Below are positions 35,623 to 44,686 of a stretch of DNA of 64,000 bases, piece by piece. The stretch is taken from NCBI GenBank assembly GCA_965661545.1, contig CBFIEF010000012.1, positions 16,077-80,076 of the forward strand, given 5' to 3'. The translations under genes were made by a program, and so were the position numbers. The notes under the pieces were generated by a model, which searched no databases, was not told where the DNA came from, and saw only the letters and a program-made list of their open reading frames with translations. Numbering within the stretch: position 1 is the stretch's first letter; every line of letters starts with the position of its first letter. Origin of the DNA: UBA7985 sp965661545. Lineage in GTDB: Bacteria; Pseudomonadota; Alphaproteobacteria; UBA7985.

Positions 35623-36528
35623 TTATCCCAGCTCGAGCCCCATTTCACGGAACCGCTCCGGATCGTTGAGCCAGTTCTCGCGCACCTTCACGAATAAGAA
35701 CAAGTGCACCTTCCGGTCAAACAGCTCCGCCAAGTCCTGCCGGGACTGCGACCCAACCTGCTTAATTCGCGCGCCGCTCTTGCCCAAGACCATCGCCTTG
35801 TGACTATCGCGAGTAACGTAGATCACCTGATTAATCTTGAGATCACCGTTCTTCTGAACCTCGAACAATTCGGTCTCAACGGTCAGGTTATAGGGAAGCT
35901 CCTGATGCAGCTGCATGAACAGCTTTTCACGGGTCGCTTCCGCAGCCAGCATGCGACTGGGCAAATCTGAGATCTGGTCATCTGGGTACAGCCAAGGGCC
36001 AGCTGGTAGGCGCTCGAGAACCGCGTTCTTGAGGTCTTCCACTCCATCACCAGTCAGTGCAGAGACCATGAAGGTTTCTTGCACGTCCAACCGTGCGTTT
36101 ACGGCTAAGGCAATATCCAGCATCACCTCATGTCGTGCGCTGTCGGTCTTGTTGAGCACTAAGATCGGCTTAGCCTTCTGCTGCTCCAACTGTTCAATCA
36201 CCGCATGATCATCGTCCGACAGCCGCTTTCTCGAAACATCGATAACCAGCATCAAACGATCGGTTTCAGCCGCTTGCCGCCAAGCCACATCAACCATGGC
36301 TTTCTCCAAGCGCCGCTTTGCCCCTCGAAAAATGCCCGGTGTGTCGACGAAAATCGCCTGGTCCCTGCCCTCGGCCAAAATACCAGTGACGCGCGTTCGA
36401 GTGGTTTGGACCTTTGGCGAAACAATCGAGACTTTCGCCCCGATGATCTGATTAACCAGCGTCGACTTTCCAGCATTCGGTGCACCAATAACGGCGATGA
36501 AGCCACAACGAGTTTCAGGGCTATCCAT
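35623..36528 (-). CDS. era: GTPase Era
   Basis: 301 residues. G-domain motifs: GAPNAGKSTLVN (G1), DTPGIF (G3), NKTD (G4) and SALTGDG (G5). The C-terminal KH domain includes GKSGARIKQVGSQSRQDLAELF. It binds 16S rRNA and helps 30S maturation. Start is set at the ATG at 36528, whose A is the last base of the rnc stop (TGATG); the codon before it is TTG. Order acpS-lepB-rnc-era is usual. Confidence 0.97.
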   Translation of the reverse strand: MDSPETRCGFIAVIGAPNAGKSTLVNQIIGAKVSIVSPKVQTTRTRVTGILAEGRDQAIFVDTPGIFRGAKRRLEKAMVDVAWRQAAETDRLMLVIDVSRKRLSDDDHAVIEQLEQQKAKPILVLNKTDSARHEVMLDIALAVNARLDVQETFMVSALTGDGVEDLKNAVLERLPAGPWLYPDDQISDLPSRMLAAEATREKLFMQLHQELPYNLTVETELFEVQKNGDLKINQVIYVTRDSHKAMVLGKSGARIKQVGSQSRQDLAELFDRKVHLFLFVKVRENWLNDPERFREMGLELG

Positions 36529-37289
36529 CAACTGTTGCCCTTACTCTGGTTTACGCGTTCGAGCAGCAGTGCAGCGGCCTCTCTCTCGGCAACACGCTTG
36601 TTTCCTGCTTTGGCGACCACGGGCTTATGTCCTTCTACGCTGACGCTGATTTCAAATTGGGGTTCATGGCTCGGCCCAGACTGAGCTACCATTTCATAAG
36701 CAGGCAAAGGATAGCCGCGCGCTTGCGCCCATTCCTGTAACGTCGTCTTTGGGTCACGAGGTGGGCGTTTGGCGGCTTCGAGGAATGGCGACCAGTGCTT
36801 TTCGATAAACGTTCGGGCTGGTGAAATACCGCCGTCCAAGTACATCGCGGCGATCAAGGCTTCTACGACATCAGCCAGCAGCGACTCTTTCTGCTGCCCC
36901 CCACCGTCTTTCTCGCCGCGCGACATGCGGATCATTGGACCGATTTTCAGGGTAACAGCGACTTCCGCCAGCGTTTCCCGGCGGACCAATTCCGTATGAC
37001 GTTTGGCCAAATCACCCTCTCGCTCCTGCGGAAAACGAAAAAGCAGCATTTCGGAGATAATCAGACCTAATACCCGGTCGCCCAAGAACTCCAACCGCTC
37101 GTAGGATTCTGAGGCCACACGCCGACCTTCAGCAGAAACGCGCATCGACGAATGCGTCACCGCCGCGATGGCATGACGACGACCAAAAAAGCTGTAACCA
37201 ATCGCTTTTTCCAACGGGCGCAGGTCTACACCGTCAGAAGCGGCCTGCTGGGCGGCGCTTGCCTCGCCCATGTCGTTGCCCCGGTCCAT
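36528..37289 (-). CDS. rnc: Ribonuclease III
   Basis: About 253 residues. Signature ERLEFLGDRVLGL with the catalytic acids, then the double-stranded RNA-binding domain (PKTTLQEWAQ, PAYEMVAQSGPSHEPQF, RVAEREAAALLL). The start is uncertain: ATG at 37289, five bases past the lepB stop, or ATG at 37271. The longest frame begins with TTG at 37325. It processes rRNA precursors and structured mRNAs. Confidence 0.94.
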   Translation of the reverse strand: MDRGNDMGEASAAQQAASDGVDLRPLEKAIGYSFFGRRHAIAAVTHSSMRVSAEGRRVASESYERLEFLGDRVLGLIISEMLLFRFPQEREGDLAKRHTELVRRETLAEVAVTLKIGPMIRMSRGEKDGGGQQKESLLADVVEALIAAMYLDGGISPARTFIEKHWSPFLEAAKRPPRDPKTTLQEWAQARGYPLPAYEMVAQSGPSHEPQFEISVSVEGHKPVVAKAGNKRVAEREAAALLLERVNQSKGNS

Positions 37290-37294
37290 AGCGA

Positions 37295-38053
37295 TCAGCG
37301 TATGCCCCTGAAGAACCGATCCCAACGGAACGGATTGCTCCGCTTCAATCTGTTGCGACGGTTTGGGGCTTGCTCGATGTTGAGGGAAAACAGCACAAAC
37401 TGCGCCCGGCCCATAACGAATTTCCGGTGCACAGCACGCAGCGACGAAGACCGGCTGTCCGAGGAATTATCCCGGTTATCACCCATGAAGAACAAATGGT
37501 CTTCAGGAACCGTGTAAGGGCCAAAGTTGTCGAACATGGCGTTCGGATACTTGTCCCAAATCACGTGCTCATGATCTTTACCGTTCTGGCTCTCAAAGGT
37601 TTCGGTGAAGAAATCACCGCTGGTTTCAATATCAGCATTGGATGAGCCCGGACCGATATAATCGCGGTCAGCCGCAACGCCGTTGATGTACAGCAGGCTA
37701 TCGCGAACTTCGATCACGTCACCCGGTACGCCAACGACACGCTTGATGAGCTTTTTTGTGCGCGGTGTGATTGGGTCGGCAAAGACCACCACGTTGCCAC
37801 GCTTTGGCTCGCGCCAGAAAATGCGATCGTTGATCAGCGGAATGTCAAAGATGGATTGACGGCCAAAGCCGTAAGAAAACTTGGACACGATGACGTAGTC
37901 ACCCGTTTTCAAGGTTGGGTCCATCGATGGTGAAGGAATACGGAAGGGCTCGAAGATGAACGAGCGTACGACAAACACAATCACCACAACCGAGACGATG
38001 AGCTGAAGATACTCTGCGATCACGTTCTTTTTCGGGGTCTCCGCCTTGGCCAT
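37295..38053 (-). CDS. lepB: Signal peptidase I, first copy
   Basis: 252 residues with one N-terminal membrane helix. The catalytic Ser is S43 in PSPSMDPTL and the general-base Lys is K104 in KRVVGVPGD; GDNRDNSSDSR is the C-terminal box. AGGAGAGG before the ATG is a strong ribosome site. It cleaves export signal peptides on the periplasmic side. A second, related gene lies just upstream. Confidence 0.94.
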   Translation of the reverse strand: MAKAETPKKNVIAEYLQLIVSVVVIVFVVRSFIFEPFRIPSPSMDPTLKTGDYVIVSKFSYGFGRQSIFDIPLINDRIFWREPKRGNVVVFADPITPRTKKLIKRVVGVPGDVIEVRDSLLYINGVAADRDYIGPGSSNADIETSGDFFTETFESQNGKDHEHVIWDKYPNAMFDNFGPYTVPEDHLFFMGDNRDNSSDSRSSSLRAVHRKFVMGRAQFVLFSLNIEQAPNRRNRLKRSNPFRWDRFFRGIR

Positions 38054-38145
38054 TTGGCCTCTCCTCTATACGCGCTGAGTTATGGCGCAGACTTAACGGC
38101 TTTCCCCCGTCAAATCAACGCGAGCCACCCCTGCGTTAGGGGTGT

Positions 38146-38928
38146 TCAAAGGAACTTGAAAAAGCGGCCCCAGCGAAATGGGTTCCAATAGGCCCAGAAA
38201 TACTGTCTGCCCGGGTGCGATTGAACGTTCAGGGAGAACAGCACCACCTCAGCGCGACCGATGAGAAACCGCTTGTGGACCAGGCCCAAATCCCGGTTCG
38301 AACGGCTGTCGCCCGAGTTGTCTCGATTGTCACCAATGAAGAAAAAATGGTCCGCCGGGATCGTGACTCTCGGCGTGTTATCAAAGACCGTATCGGCGAA
38401 GTTCAGGATTTGATACTCGGCCAGCGTGCCGCCCTGCCGATCTACCAACGTCTCATCCAACAACTGCGCTGGCTTGTTCGACAAAGAGGTATTGGTTGCC
38501 GCGCCCACCAACTTTTGCGGCATGGGTTCGCCGTTGAGGAAAAGTTGGCCATTGACCATCTGCACCGTGTCACCGGGAACCCCAATGATGCGTTTGATCA
38601 GGTTCCGTTTGAACTTGGGATGGCGGAAAACAGCGACATCCCCAGGCTTAGGATCACCACCCAAAATCCGGTCATCGGGCAAAAACGGCAAGTCAACGTC
38701 CAGCGAGAAATCGCCATAGCCGTAGCTCAGCTTGGACACCACAACCATATCGCCGACTTCGAGCGTGGGGAGCATGGACTCAGAGGGAATGCGGAACGGC
38801 TCAAACAGGAACCAGCGGACACCGAAGAACAGCACGCCGATGGTCAGCACAAGCATCAACCATTGACGCAGAGCACTGCGTTCTTGCGTCGGCTTCGTAC
38901 TGGCCTGCTCGTCCTCGGACATGGTCAT
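38146..38928 (-). CDS. lepB: Signal peptidase I, second copy
   Basis: 260 residues with the same architecture as its neighbour: one membrane helix, catalytic S51 in IPSESMLPTL, K112 in KRIIGVPGD and GDNRDNSGDSR. The two share clear similarity from the Ser motif to the end, but differ in the middle insert (DETLVDRQGGTLAEYQ here). Both keep all catalytic residues, so both are likely active. Tandem duplication with divergence of the insert is the simplest reading. Confidence 0.94.
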   Translation of the reverse strand: MTMSEDEQASTKPTQERSALRQWLMLVLTIGVLFFGVRWFLFEPFRIPSESMLPTLEVGDMVVVSKLSYGYGDFSLDVDLPFLPDDRILGGDPKPGDVAVFRHPKFKRNLIKRIIGVPGDTVQMVNGQLFLNGEPMPQKLVGAATNTSLSNKPAQLLDETLVDRQGGTLAEYQILNFADTVFDNTPRVTIPADHFFFIGDNRDNSGDSRSNRDLGLVHKRFLIGRAEVVLFSLNVQSHPGRQYFWAYWNPFRWGRFFKFL

Positions 38929-38993
38929 TTCCGTTCCCCGTGGTTACGTCGCGCGAAACGCTTCGAGCCCACATTATGCGCCCACCATAGGGC

Positions 38994-39452
38994 TCAAGGA
39001 GAGGATGGCGCAACGCTGTGGGCGCGAGGCCCAGTTTCTGTACCTGCAGCTGTTGCAAAAAGGACCACATAAGCTGTGGCATAGGGCGGTTCGTCGGACA
39101 TGGACCAATCCGCCACCATCTCCTCGCCTTCGCGCAGCATGGCCTTGAGCCTCACCAGAGCGCCACCCTCGAACGTCAATCGGGGCTTGGAGAACACGCC
39201 GCCGGGCTCAGGCCGGGCCAAGCCTACGTCCCGCCAACCGACGCCATGACGAAAACCCGTCCCCAAGGCCTTTACGGCTGCTTCCTTCAAGGCGTAGTGC
39301 CGCGCGAGAGCCGCTGCAAAGTCGTATCGCCGCTCACAATAGGCCCGCTCACCCGGGCGCAGGATGCGTTGAATGAACCGCTCACCCTGACGGTCAAGAA
39401 CCGCCCGGATCCGGTCAATATCAACAATGTCGTTACCAACGCCGATGAGCAT
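38994..39452 (-). CDS. acpS: Holo-[acyl-carrier-protein] synthase
   Basis: 152 residues from the ATG at 39452; AGGA lies nine bases upstream. Motifs IGVGNDIVDIDRI and ARHYALKEAAVKALGTG carry the metal-binding Asp and the KEA box. It transfers phosphopantetheine from CoA to acyl carrier protein. It heads the acpS-lepB-lepB-rnc-era string; pdxJ, often next to acpS, is not here. Confidence 0.93.
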   Translation of the reverse strand: MLIGVGNDIVDIDRIRAVLDRQGERFIQRILRPGERAYCERRYDFAAALARHYALKEAAVKALGTGFRHGVGWRDVGLARPEPGGVFSKPRLTFEGGALVRLKAMLREGEEMVADWSMSDEPPYATAYVVLFATAAGTETGPRAHSVAPSSP

Positions 39453-39557
39453 GGTTCGCGCGTCCTGTTCTATCCTGTGATCGCGCAGGCCTTGACCCGC
39501 GCCCTCCGCTTGGAGGATGTAACTCTCTGATACGCTGAAAGAACGAGAAAAAGAACC

Positions 39558-40250
39558 GTGGTTTCGACACTGCGCACCGCCCTGCCCATCGCTGCACCCG
39601 TCATGATCGGTTACTTCACCGTCGGAACGACCTTTGGTCTGACGGCAGCGCAGGCGGGATTCGGCTGGTTTTGGCCGGTGGTGATATCCCTGATCCAATT
39701 CGCAGGCGCGGCGCAGTTTATGATTGTCGCCATGGTCACGCAGGGCGCCGCGCTGACGGAGATTGCTGTGGTGGTCTTCTTGCTCAACCTACGCCACGTC
39801 TTTTACGGCCTGCCTTTTCTGGACAACAAGCCGCGGACACTGCTGGGGCGAGTGTTGATGATCTTTTGGCTAACAGATGAAACCTACAGCTTGCTCACCA
39901 CACGCAAGCAGTCTGACCCCGCACCTGTTCAAATCGCGGTTGGCGGTCTGAATTACGCCAGCTGGGCGGCTGGGACGCTGGTGGGGAGCCTCGCCGGGCA
40001 GTTCCTGCCCCTACAAATCAACAGCTTCGCCTTCGCTCTCTCCGCCCTGTTTGCCATTTTGCTGACCGAGCAAATCCGTGCGCACCGCAGCGTACTGCCT
40101 CTGGTCGCGGGCACCCTCGCCGTTCTGGTGATCGTTCCCCTGAAACTCGATTTTGGGGTTGGGATGTTTGTGAGCGGTTTGGCTGCAATTTTGATCATTC
40201 TCGGATGGCACACGATTGCGCCAAAGCCAACACGGACGGAGAAGCCGTGA
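39558..40250 (+). CDS. azlC: AzlC-family branched-chain amino acid exporter, large subunit
   Basis: 230 residues with a GTG start, about six to eight membrane helices and the AzlC pattern GYFTVGTTFGLTAAQAG, then QFAGAAQFMIV and LNLRHVFYGL. AzlC with AzlD exports branched-chain amino acids or analogues. The stop overlaps the azlD start as ATGA. Confidence 0.9.
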   Translation: MVSTLRTALPIAAPVMIGYFTVGTTFGLTAAQAGFGWFWPVVISLIQFAGAAQFMIVAMVTQGAALTEIAVVVFLLNLRHVFYGLPFLDNKPRTLLGRVLMIFWLTDETYSLLTTRKQSDPAPVQIAVGGLNYASWAAGTLVGSLAGQFLPLQINSFAFALSALFAILLTEQIRAHRSVLPLVAGTLAVLVIVPLKLDFGVGMFVSGLAAILIILGWHTIAPKPTRTEKP

Positions 40251-40630
40251 TGGGCGAGCTGACGCTAGGCTGGGGGTTCTTGGTTTTTCTGATCATCGGA
40301 GCAGCCGGTGTGTTCCTGCAACGCGGGGCACCCTATTTCCTGCCGCAACGCATTTTGAACTGGCCCCCATTGACCACGCTCAACCGCTTGCTACCCGGCA
40401 CGCTGATCTTTCTGTTCTTTTTAGTGAGTTGGCTGACGCAGGCCCAAGACGGCGCCCTAAAGGCGTGGGTGTTGGTCGCCGAAATCGTCATTTTGCTGTT
40501 GGCCGTGGGTCTGCACCTGCTGTTGCAGCAGGTGCTTGTCACCATCATCGCCGCCGTGATTTTGCACTATGTGGTTTTTTATCACGGCGTTGGCTGGTTC
40601 TTAGAAACGTCCTTTAACTGGTCGCCTTAG
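40250..40630 (+). CDS. azlD: AzlD-family branched-chain amino acid exporter, small subunit
   Basis: 126 residues with three to four helices, starting at the ATG that overlaps the azlC stop; ACGGAG is the ribosome site. The AzlD motif is LQRGAPYFLPQRIL. A perfect 10-base inverted repeat with a 3-base loop (GCACCTGCTG at 40513) lies in the coding region. Its 3' end overlaps by 17 bases the restored end of the convergent symporter gene. Confidence 0.85.
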   Translation: MGELTLGWGFLVFLIIGAAGVFLQRGAPYFLPQRILNWPPLTTLNRLLPGTLIFLFFLVSWLTQAQDGALKAWVLVAEIVILLLAVGLHLLLQQVLVTIIAAVILHYVVFYHGVGWFLETSFNWSP

Positions 40631-40800
40631 CCGCTGGTCCCGTTGAAGAATTCTGGTGCCGCATGATAAACAGCAGCGACAGCAGGAACATAGCCCCGGG
40701 CAGCAGAGACGAGCAGATACGGATCATCAGAATCGCGCCATCCGACTGCTCAGGGAAGACCCGAACGCCCGCTTCGTAGAATGCATGCTCATAGCCCGAA
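40614..40800 (-). pseudogene. Out-of-frame C-terminal remainder of the GPH symporter
   Basis: In the next frame the DNA encodes GYEHAFYEAGVRVFPEQS and then the helix ICSSLLPGAMFLLSLLFIMR, which is what a GPH symporter should have at this point. Adding one G at 40795-40797 joins it to the main frame as SLRGYEHAF. Confidence 0.75.
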
Positions 40801-41983
40801 GCGATAGCAGCGCTCCAAACACCAGTTGCCCAAAGGCAATTCCAATCTTTTGATAGGTCGTGAACCACCCGTTGTAAGCACCTTCCAAGGACATTCCCGT
40901 CCGCGCCTGTCCTTCGCTAACGCTGTCTGGAATCATCGACCACGGGAAAAGTTGATAGCCGCCGAAGAACCACCCGATGAGCCCCATAAGCGGATAGAGC
41001 CACGCCACATTGTCCGCGTCGAGCAAGAACACCAAGGAGACGCTGAGCGCCAGACCGATGGTCGAGTAAATATATCCTCGTTTTTTGCCAATCTTGGACC
41101 CAACCCAACTCCAAAACGCCATGGAGGCCATTGTGGCAACGACAAAGATCACAAAGAACCGCGCATTCGCAGACACTGGATCTTCAAGCTGGAATTGGTA
41201 CTTCAGCACGAACAGCAAATTGGATGTTACGATCGTCAAAAACGATACCTGCAGAAAGTACGTCGCCAGCAGCATGCGGAATGACGGTGTTCCAAAACAA
41301 GCTTTGGCCTGTTCCAAAATCGCAGGAAGGCGCTCTGCGACCTTTCGAGGCGCATTACGCATCATGAACACACCAATGATCACAGGTAATGAGAACAGCG
41401 GGATCATAACAATCGCGGCGGTTCTGAAGCCATTGGGGTCAACGTCCTCGACTGAGAACATGCCAACGGCTAAGGGCGCCACCGCGCCACCGATGAACAT
41501 GCCAATAGAACCCACGCCCCAGCGCCACGCGGTAATATTAGTCCGCTCATTGCAGTCCTCGGTCATCTCAGCGGTAACAGCTCCACCGGGAACGGCAATC
41601 AAGGTCAGCGCCAGATAAGTCGCTATCGTAAACACCATGAAATAAAGCGCGGAAGGCACCCAGCTCTCCGACCCTACAAAGGGTGCCAAGAACATGATTG
41701 CGACTGTTGGCCCAAGCATAATTCCACCCGCCAACATAAACGGACGACGTCGGCCCATGGGTGTCGAGGAACGATCGGACAAGTTTCCGACCAAGGGATC
41801 GGTAATCACGTCGAAAATCTTGGCGATAAAGAACAGTAAGCCCGCATAGACCGGCGGAATCCGCAGCGCTTCGGTCATGTAAAACAAGAAGTAGAACGAC
41901 GCGAAGACGATCAATGTGTTCGTGCCAATTTCCACAAAGCCGTAACCGACTTTAACGACCTTCGAGATCTTAGCTTCGCTCAT
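40727..41983 (-). CDS. GPH-family sugar:cation symporter, MelB-like, with frameshifted C-terminus
   Basis: The start at 41983 gives MSEAKISKVVKVGYGFVEIG, the normal beginning of a glycoside-pentoside-hexuronide symporter. Eleven or so helices follow with the family loop DVITDPLVGNLSDRS and GRRRPFMLAGG. The frame is normal until FGQLVFGALLSL, then reads 18 residues of unrelated sequence and stops. The expected last helix is found in another frame at 40614-40800. A single lost base in the G run (CCC on the plus strand at 40795-40797) explains this. It may be a real inactivating or truncating change or a sequencing error. Confidence 0.8.
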   Translation of the reverse strand: MSEAKISKVVKVGYGFVEIGTNTLIVFASFYFLFYMTEALRIPPVYAGLLFFIAKIFDVITDPLVGNLSDRSSTPMGRRRPFMLAGGIMLGPTVAIMFLAPFVGSESWVPSALYFMVFTIATYLALTLIAVPGGAVTAEMTEDCNERTNITAWRWGVGSIGMFIGGAVAPLAVGMFSVEDVDPNGFRTAAIVMIPLFSLPVIIGVFMMRNAPRKVAERLPAILEQAKACFGTPSFRMLLATYFLQVSFLTIVTSNLLFVLKYQFQLEDPVSANARFFVIFVVATMASMAFWSWVGSKIGKKRGYIYSTIGLALSVSLVFLLDADNVAWLYPLMGLIGWFFGGYQLFPWSMIPDSVSEGQARTGMSLEGAYNGWFTTYQKIGIAFGQLVFGALLSLRAMSMHSTKRAFGSSLSSRMARF

Positions 41984-42149
41984 GATCCGATACCCCCTGT
42001 TTACCGCGAGACTGCAGAGTTCTGGCACTCCCACCCGCATTTATGACTGGCTTCTCTTGCCGATTTTGGAAGGCAGCGTGAAACCAAAACTCTTATTTCG
42101 AGAATTGCTTATTATAAAGAAAGTCTAAACGCGAATTGGATTATTAGTT

Positions 42150-42169
42150 TTTCCGGTAAAATGTTTTAA
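42150..42169 (-). promoter_or_regulatory. Candidate operator A for the AraC-type regulator
   Basis: On the minus strand this reads TTAAAACATTTTACCGGAAA, 16 of 20 identical to a site before the alpha-galactosidase gene. It lies in the AT-rich divergent region between the symporter and the araC-type gene and is oriented toward the symporter. The shared core is TTTACCGGAAA. Confidence 0.55.
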
Positions 42170-42277
42170 CTTTCCGACTTCCCATAATGTCTCTTCCGGT
42201 TTTCTTGGGAATATTGGTCAATCACAGCGCACAAAGGCACAATATGGCGTGCTTCAGCACTTCGGGGAGGATGAGTG

Positions 42278-43156
42278 ATGTCGACTGTTGCAACCCATGC
42301 GGACTTTTTGAATTACGCGGCCACAGGACTTATTCCTGGACTAGATGCGATTTTGTTTGAGCGCCACCGGCCAACAGCTTTCGCAGATCCCTACCACCAC
42401 CATGCGTCGGTGGAGCTGAATTTCCTCGATGGTTGTGACATGGAATATTCATTCTCTGGCACCACGGTCGCGCGTAAATCAGACAGCCTGACCCTGTTTT
42501 GGGGGGCTTCTCCGCATGGCGTGACAAAGGTCACGGGCGACGGGGAAATCATCAACCTCTATATCTCATTCAGTCAAATCTTGCGCTGGGGCCTACCGGA
42601 ATCCTTTCTGAACGCACTGATCGCCGGCGACGTGATGAGCGCCCCTGCGGAGCCTGAGACTGACCGGTTTACCTTTCGACGCTGGACCGAGGAAATCAAA
42701 GAATCGGACGCGACTTGGCATCAGTTAATCTTGGGCGAAGTTGAAATGCGTGTGCGCCGGTTCGCGCTTGAAGGCTGGGAAACAGTTAAGTCCGGCTATG
42801 GTGAGGTACGGTCGGTCGTGGGCGCAGGCGGAGCGATGCAACACATCGAGGAGATGCTGCGGTTTATCGCCAACAACTACTGCGACCCGATTTCCGTTAC
42901 CGACGTGGCTGACCACGTAGGCCTGTCACCGTCTTACGCCATGACGCTGTTCCGGCGCGTGGTTGGGGTGCCTATTAAGGAGCACATCACGCGTATTCGC
43001 TTAAGCCACGCGCAAATGCTGCTGTCCAACTCTGACGCCAAGATCCTCAGCATCGCTATGGATAGCGGCTTTGGCTCGCTGTCCAGCTTCTACGAGGCGT
43101 TTCAGTCGCACCTGGACACCACGCCATCCGTTTTCCGGCGAGACGCACGGCGGTAG
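42278..43156 (+). CDS. AraC-family transcriptional regulator
   Basis: 292 residues from the ATG at 42278, with GGGGAGG seven bases upstream. The N-terminal half is a cupin-like sugar-sensing domain (HHHASVELNFLDG). The C-terminal half has two helix-turn-helix units: VTDVADHVGLSPSYAMTLFRRVVG and ILSIAMDSGFGSLSSFYEAF. It lies between the divergent symporter and the alpha-galactosidase, as MelR lies next to melAB in enterics. It is most likely the activator of both. Confidence 0.9.
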   Translation: MSTVATHADFLNYAATGLIPGLDAILFERHRPTAFADPYHHHASVELNFLDGCDMEYSFSGTTVARKSDSLTLFWGASPHGVTKVTGDGEIINLYISFSQILRWGLPESFLNALIAGDVMSAPAEPETDRFTFRRWTEEIKESDATWHQLILGEVEMRVRRFALEGWETVKSGYGEVRSVVGAGGAMQHIEEMLRFIANNYCDPISVTDVADHVGLSPSYAMTLFRRVVGVPIKEHITRIRLSHAQMLLSNSDAKILSIAMDSGFGSLSSFYEAFQSHLDTTPSVFRRDARR

Positions 43157-43166
43157 CAAAATATAA

Positions 43167-43186
43167 TTAAACGTGTTTACCGGAAA
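43167..43186 (+). promoter_or_regulatory. Candidate operator B before the alpha-galactosidase gene
   Basis: TTAAACGTGTTTACCGGAAA, matching operator A at 16 of 20 positions and pointing toward the GH4 gene 120 bases downstream. A further partial copy, AAACCGGGATT, follows at 43189. Confidence 0.55.
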
Positions 43187-43305
43187 GCAAACCGGGATTC
43201 AGTGAAGTAATACGGATTGATCCAGATTAAATTGATAACAAGATTTGGAGATCCACGCAGGCACCTTGGGATGCCTAGATGGTGCTGCTAAGGGAGTAAG
43301 TAGTG

Positions 43306-44679
43306 ATGGCCGCCGGACCAAAAATTACATTTGTTGGCGCGGGATCCACCGTGTTCATGAAGAATATCGTAGGCGACGTGCTGCAACGCCCTGCACTGGC
43401 TAACGCTCATATCTCTCTGATGGACATCGACCAGAACCGGTTGGAAGAAAGTGAGCTGGTTGCGCGCAAGCTGATATCGACGCTGAAAGTCGGTGCGACG
43501 GTATCAACGCATATGGACCAGCGCGAGGCATTGGACGGCGCTGACTTTGTTGTTGCTGCCTTTCAGATTGGGGGCTACGAGCCTTGTACAGTCACAGATT
43601 TTGAGATCCCAAAGAAGTTTGGCCTGCGCCAGACCATTGGCGATACCTTAGGCATCGGCGGGATCATGCGCGGCATCCGGACGGTGCCGCACCTGTGGGC
43701 GATTTGTGAAGACATGATGGCGGTTTGTCCCGACGCAATAATGCTCAACTACGTCAATCCAATGGCGATTAACACGTGGGCCATTCAGGAAAAATACCCT
43801 GAAATCAAACAAGTAGGCCTGTGTCATTCCATTCAGATCACCGCTGACGAGCTGGCTCGCGACCTGGATGTTGAGGTGGCCAATCTTCGCTATAAGGTCG
43901 CCGGTATTAACCACATGGCCTTCTACCTGAACTTTGAAGAAGTCCTGGCCGACGGCAGCACCCGTGATCTCTATCCCGACCTGCACCGCGCCTATGCCGA
44001 GGGCCGGGCGCCGAAGCCAAGCACGTGGAACGATCGCTGCCAGAACTACGTCCGATACGAAATGCTGAAGCGCCTGGGGTATTTCGTGACAGAAAGCTCT
44101 GAGCATTTTGCCGAGTACGTGCCCTATTTCATTAAGAATGGCCGCGAAGACCTGATTTCCAAATTCCAAGTGCCACTGGACGAGTATCCAAAGCGCTGCG
44201 TTGAGCAGATCGAAGACTGGAAACTGCAGGCGGCTAAATTCCGCGAAGCGGACGATATCGAGGTCAAAGCCTCAAACGAATTTGCTTCAGACATCGTTGA
44301 GTCGGTCTGGACCGGCAAGCCAAGCGTCATCTACGGCAACGTGCAAAACCGCGGCTATATCTCAAACCTTCCCGAGGGCTGCGCGGTCGAAGTCCCATGC
44401 TTGGTTGACCGGAACGGCATCCAACCAACAGCCGTTGGACATCTGCCCAAGCAGCTTGTCGGCCTGATGCGGACCAATATTTCCGTGCAGGAAATGACCG
44501 TAGAAGCCCTGATGACCGAGAACCGTGACCACATCTATCACGCCGCTATGCTGGATCCACACACGGCGGCGGAACTCGACCTCGACCAAATCTGGGCGAT
44601 GACAGACGAGCTGATCGAAACACACGGTTCATGGATGCCAGATTGGTGTCATGGCCCGCGCAAGGCCATTGCGGCTTAA
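43306..44679 (+). CDS. GH4-family alpha-galactosidase, MelA-like
   Basis: 457 residues; AGGGAG precedes the ATG. GH4 enzymes use NAD+ and Mn2+ and cleave glycosides through a redox elimination. Seen here: the NAD fold ITFVGAGSTVFMKN, the metal/substrate ligands C173-H174 in GLCHSIQ and H203 in VAGINHMAFYL. The VNPMA and AGINHMAFYL blocks fit MelA-type alpha-galactosidases better than 6-phospho-glycosidases. Context (AraC regulator, MelB-like symporter) fits import and cleavage of melibiose-like sugars. Substrate is inference. Confidence 0.88.
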   Translation: MAAGPKITFVGAGSTVFMKNIVGDVLQRPALANAHISLMDIDQNRLEESELVARKLISTLKVGATVSTHMDQREALDGADFVVAAFQIGGYEPCTVTDFEIPKKFGLRQTIGDTLGIGGIMRGIRTVPHLWAICEDMMAVCPDAIMLNYVNPMAINTWAIQEKYPEIKQVGLCHSIQITADELARDLDVEVANLRYKVAGINHMAFYLNFEEVLADGSTRDLYPDLHRAYAEGRAPKPSTWNDRCQNYVRYEMLKRLGYFVTESSEHFAEYVPYFIKNGREDLISKFQVPLDEYPKRCVEQIEDWKLQAAKFREADDIEVKASNEFASDIVESVWTGKPSVIYGNVQNRGYISNLPEGCAVEVPCLVDRNGIQPTAVGHLPKQLVGLMRTNISVQEMTVEALMTENRDHIYHAAMLDPHTAAELDLDQIWAMTDELIETHGSWMPDWCHGPRKAIAA

Positions 44680-44686
44680 AGGTCTT

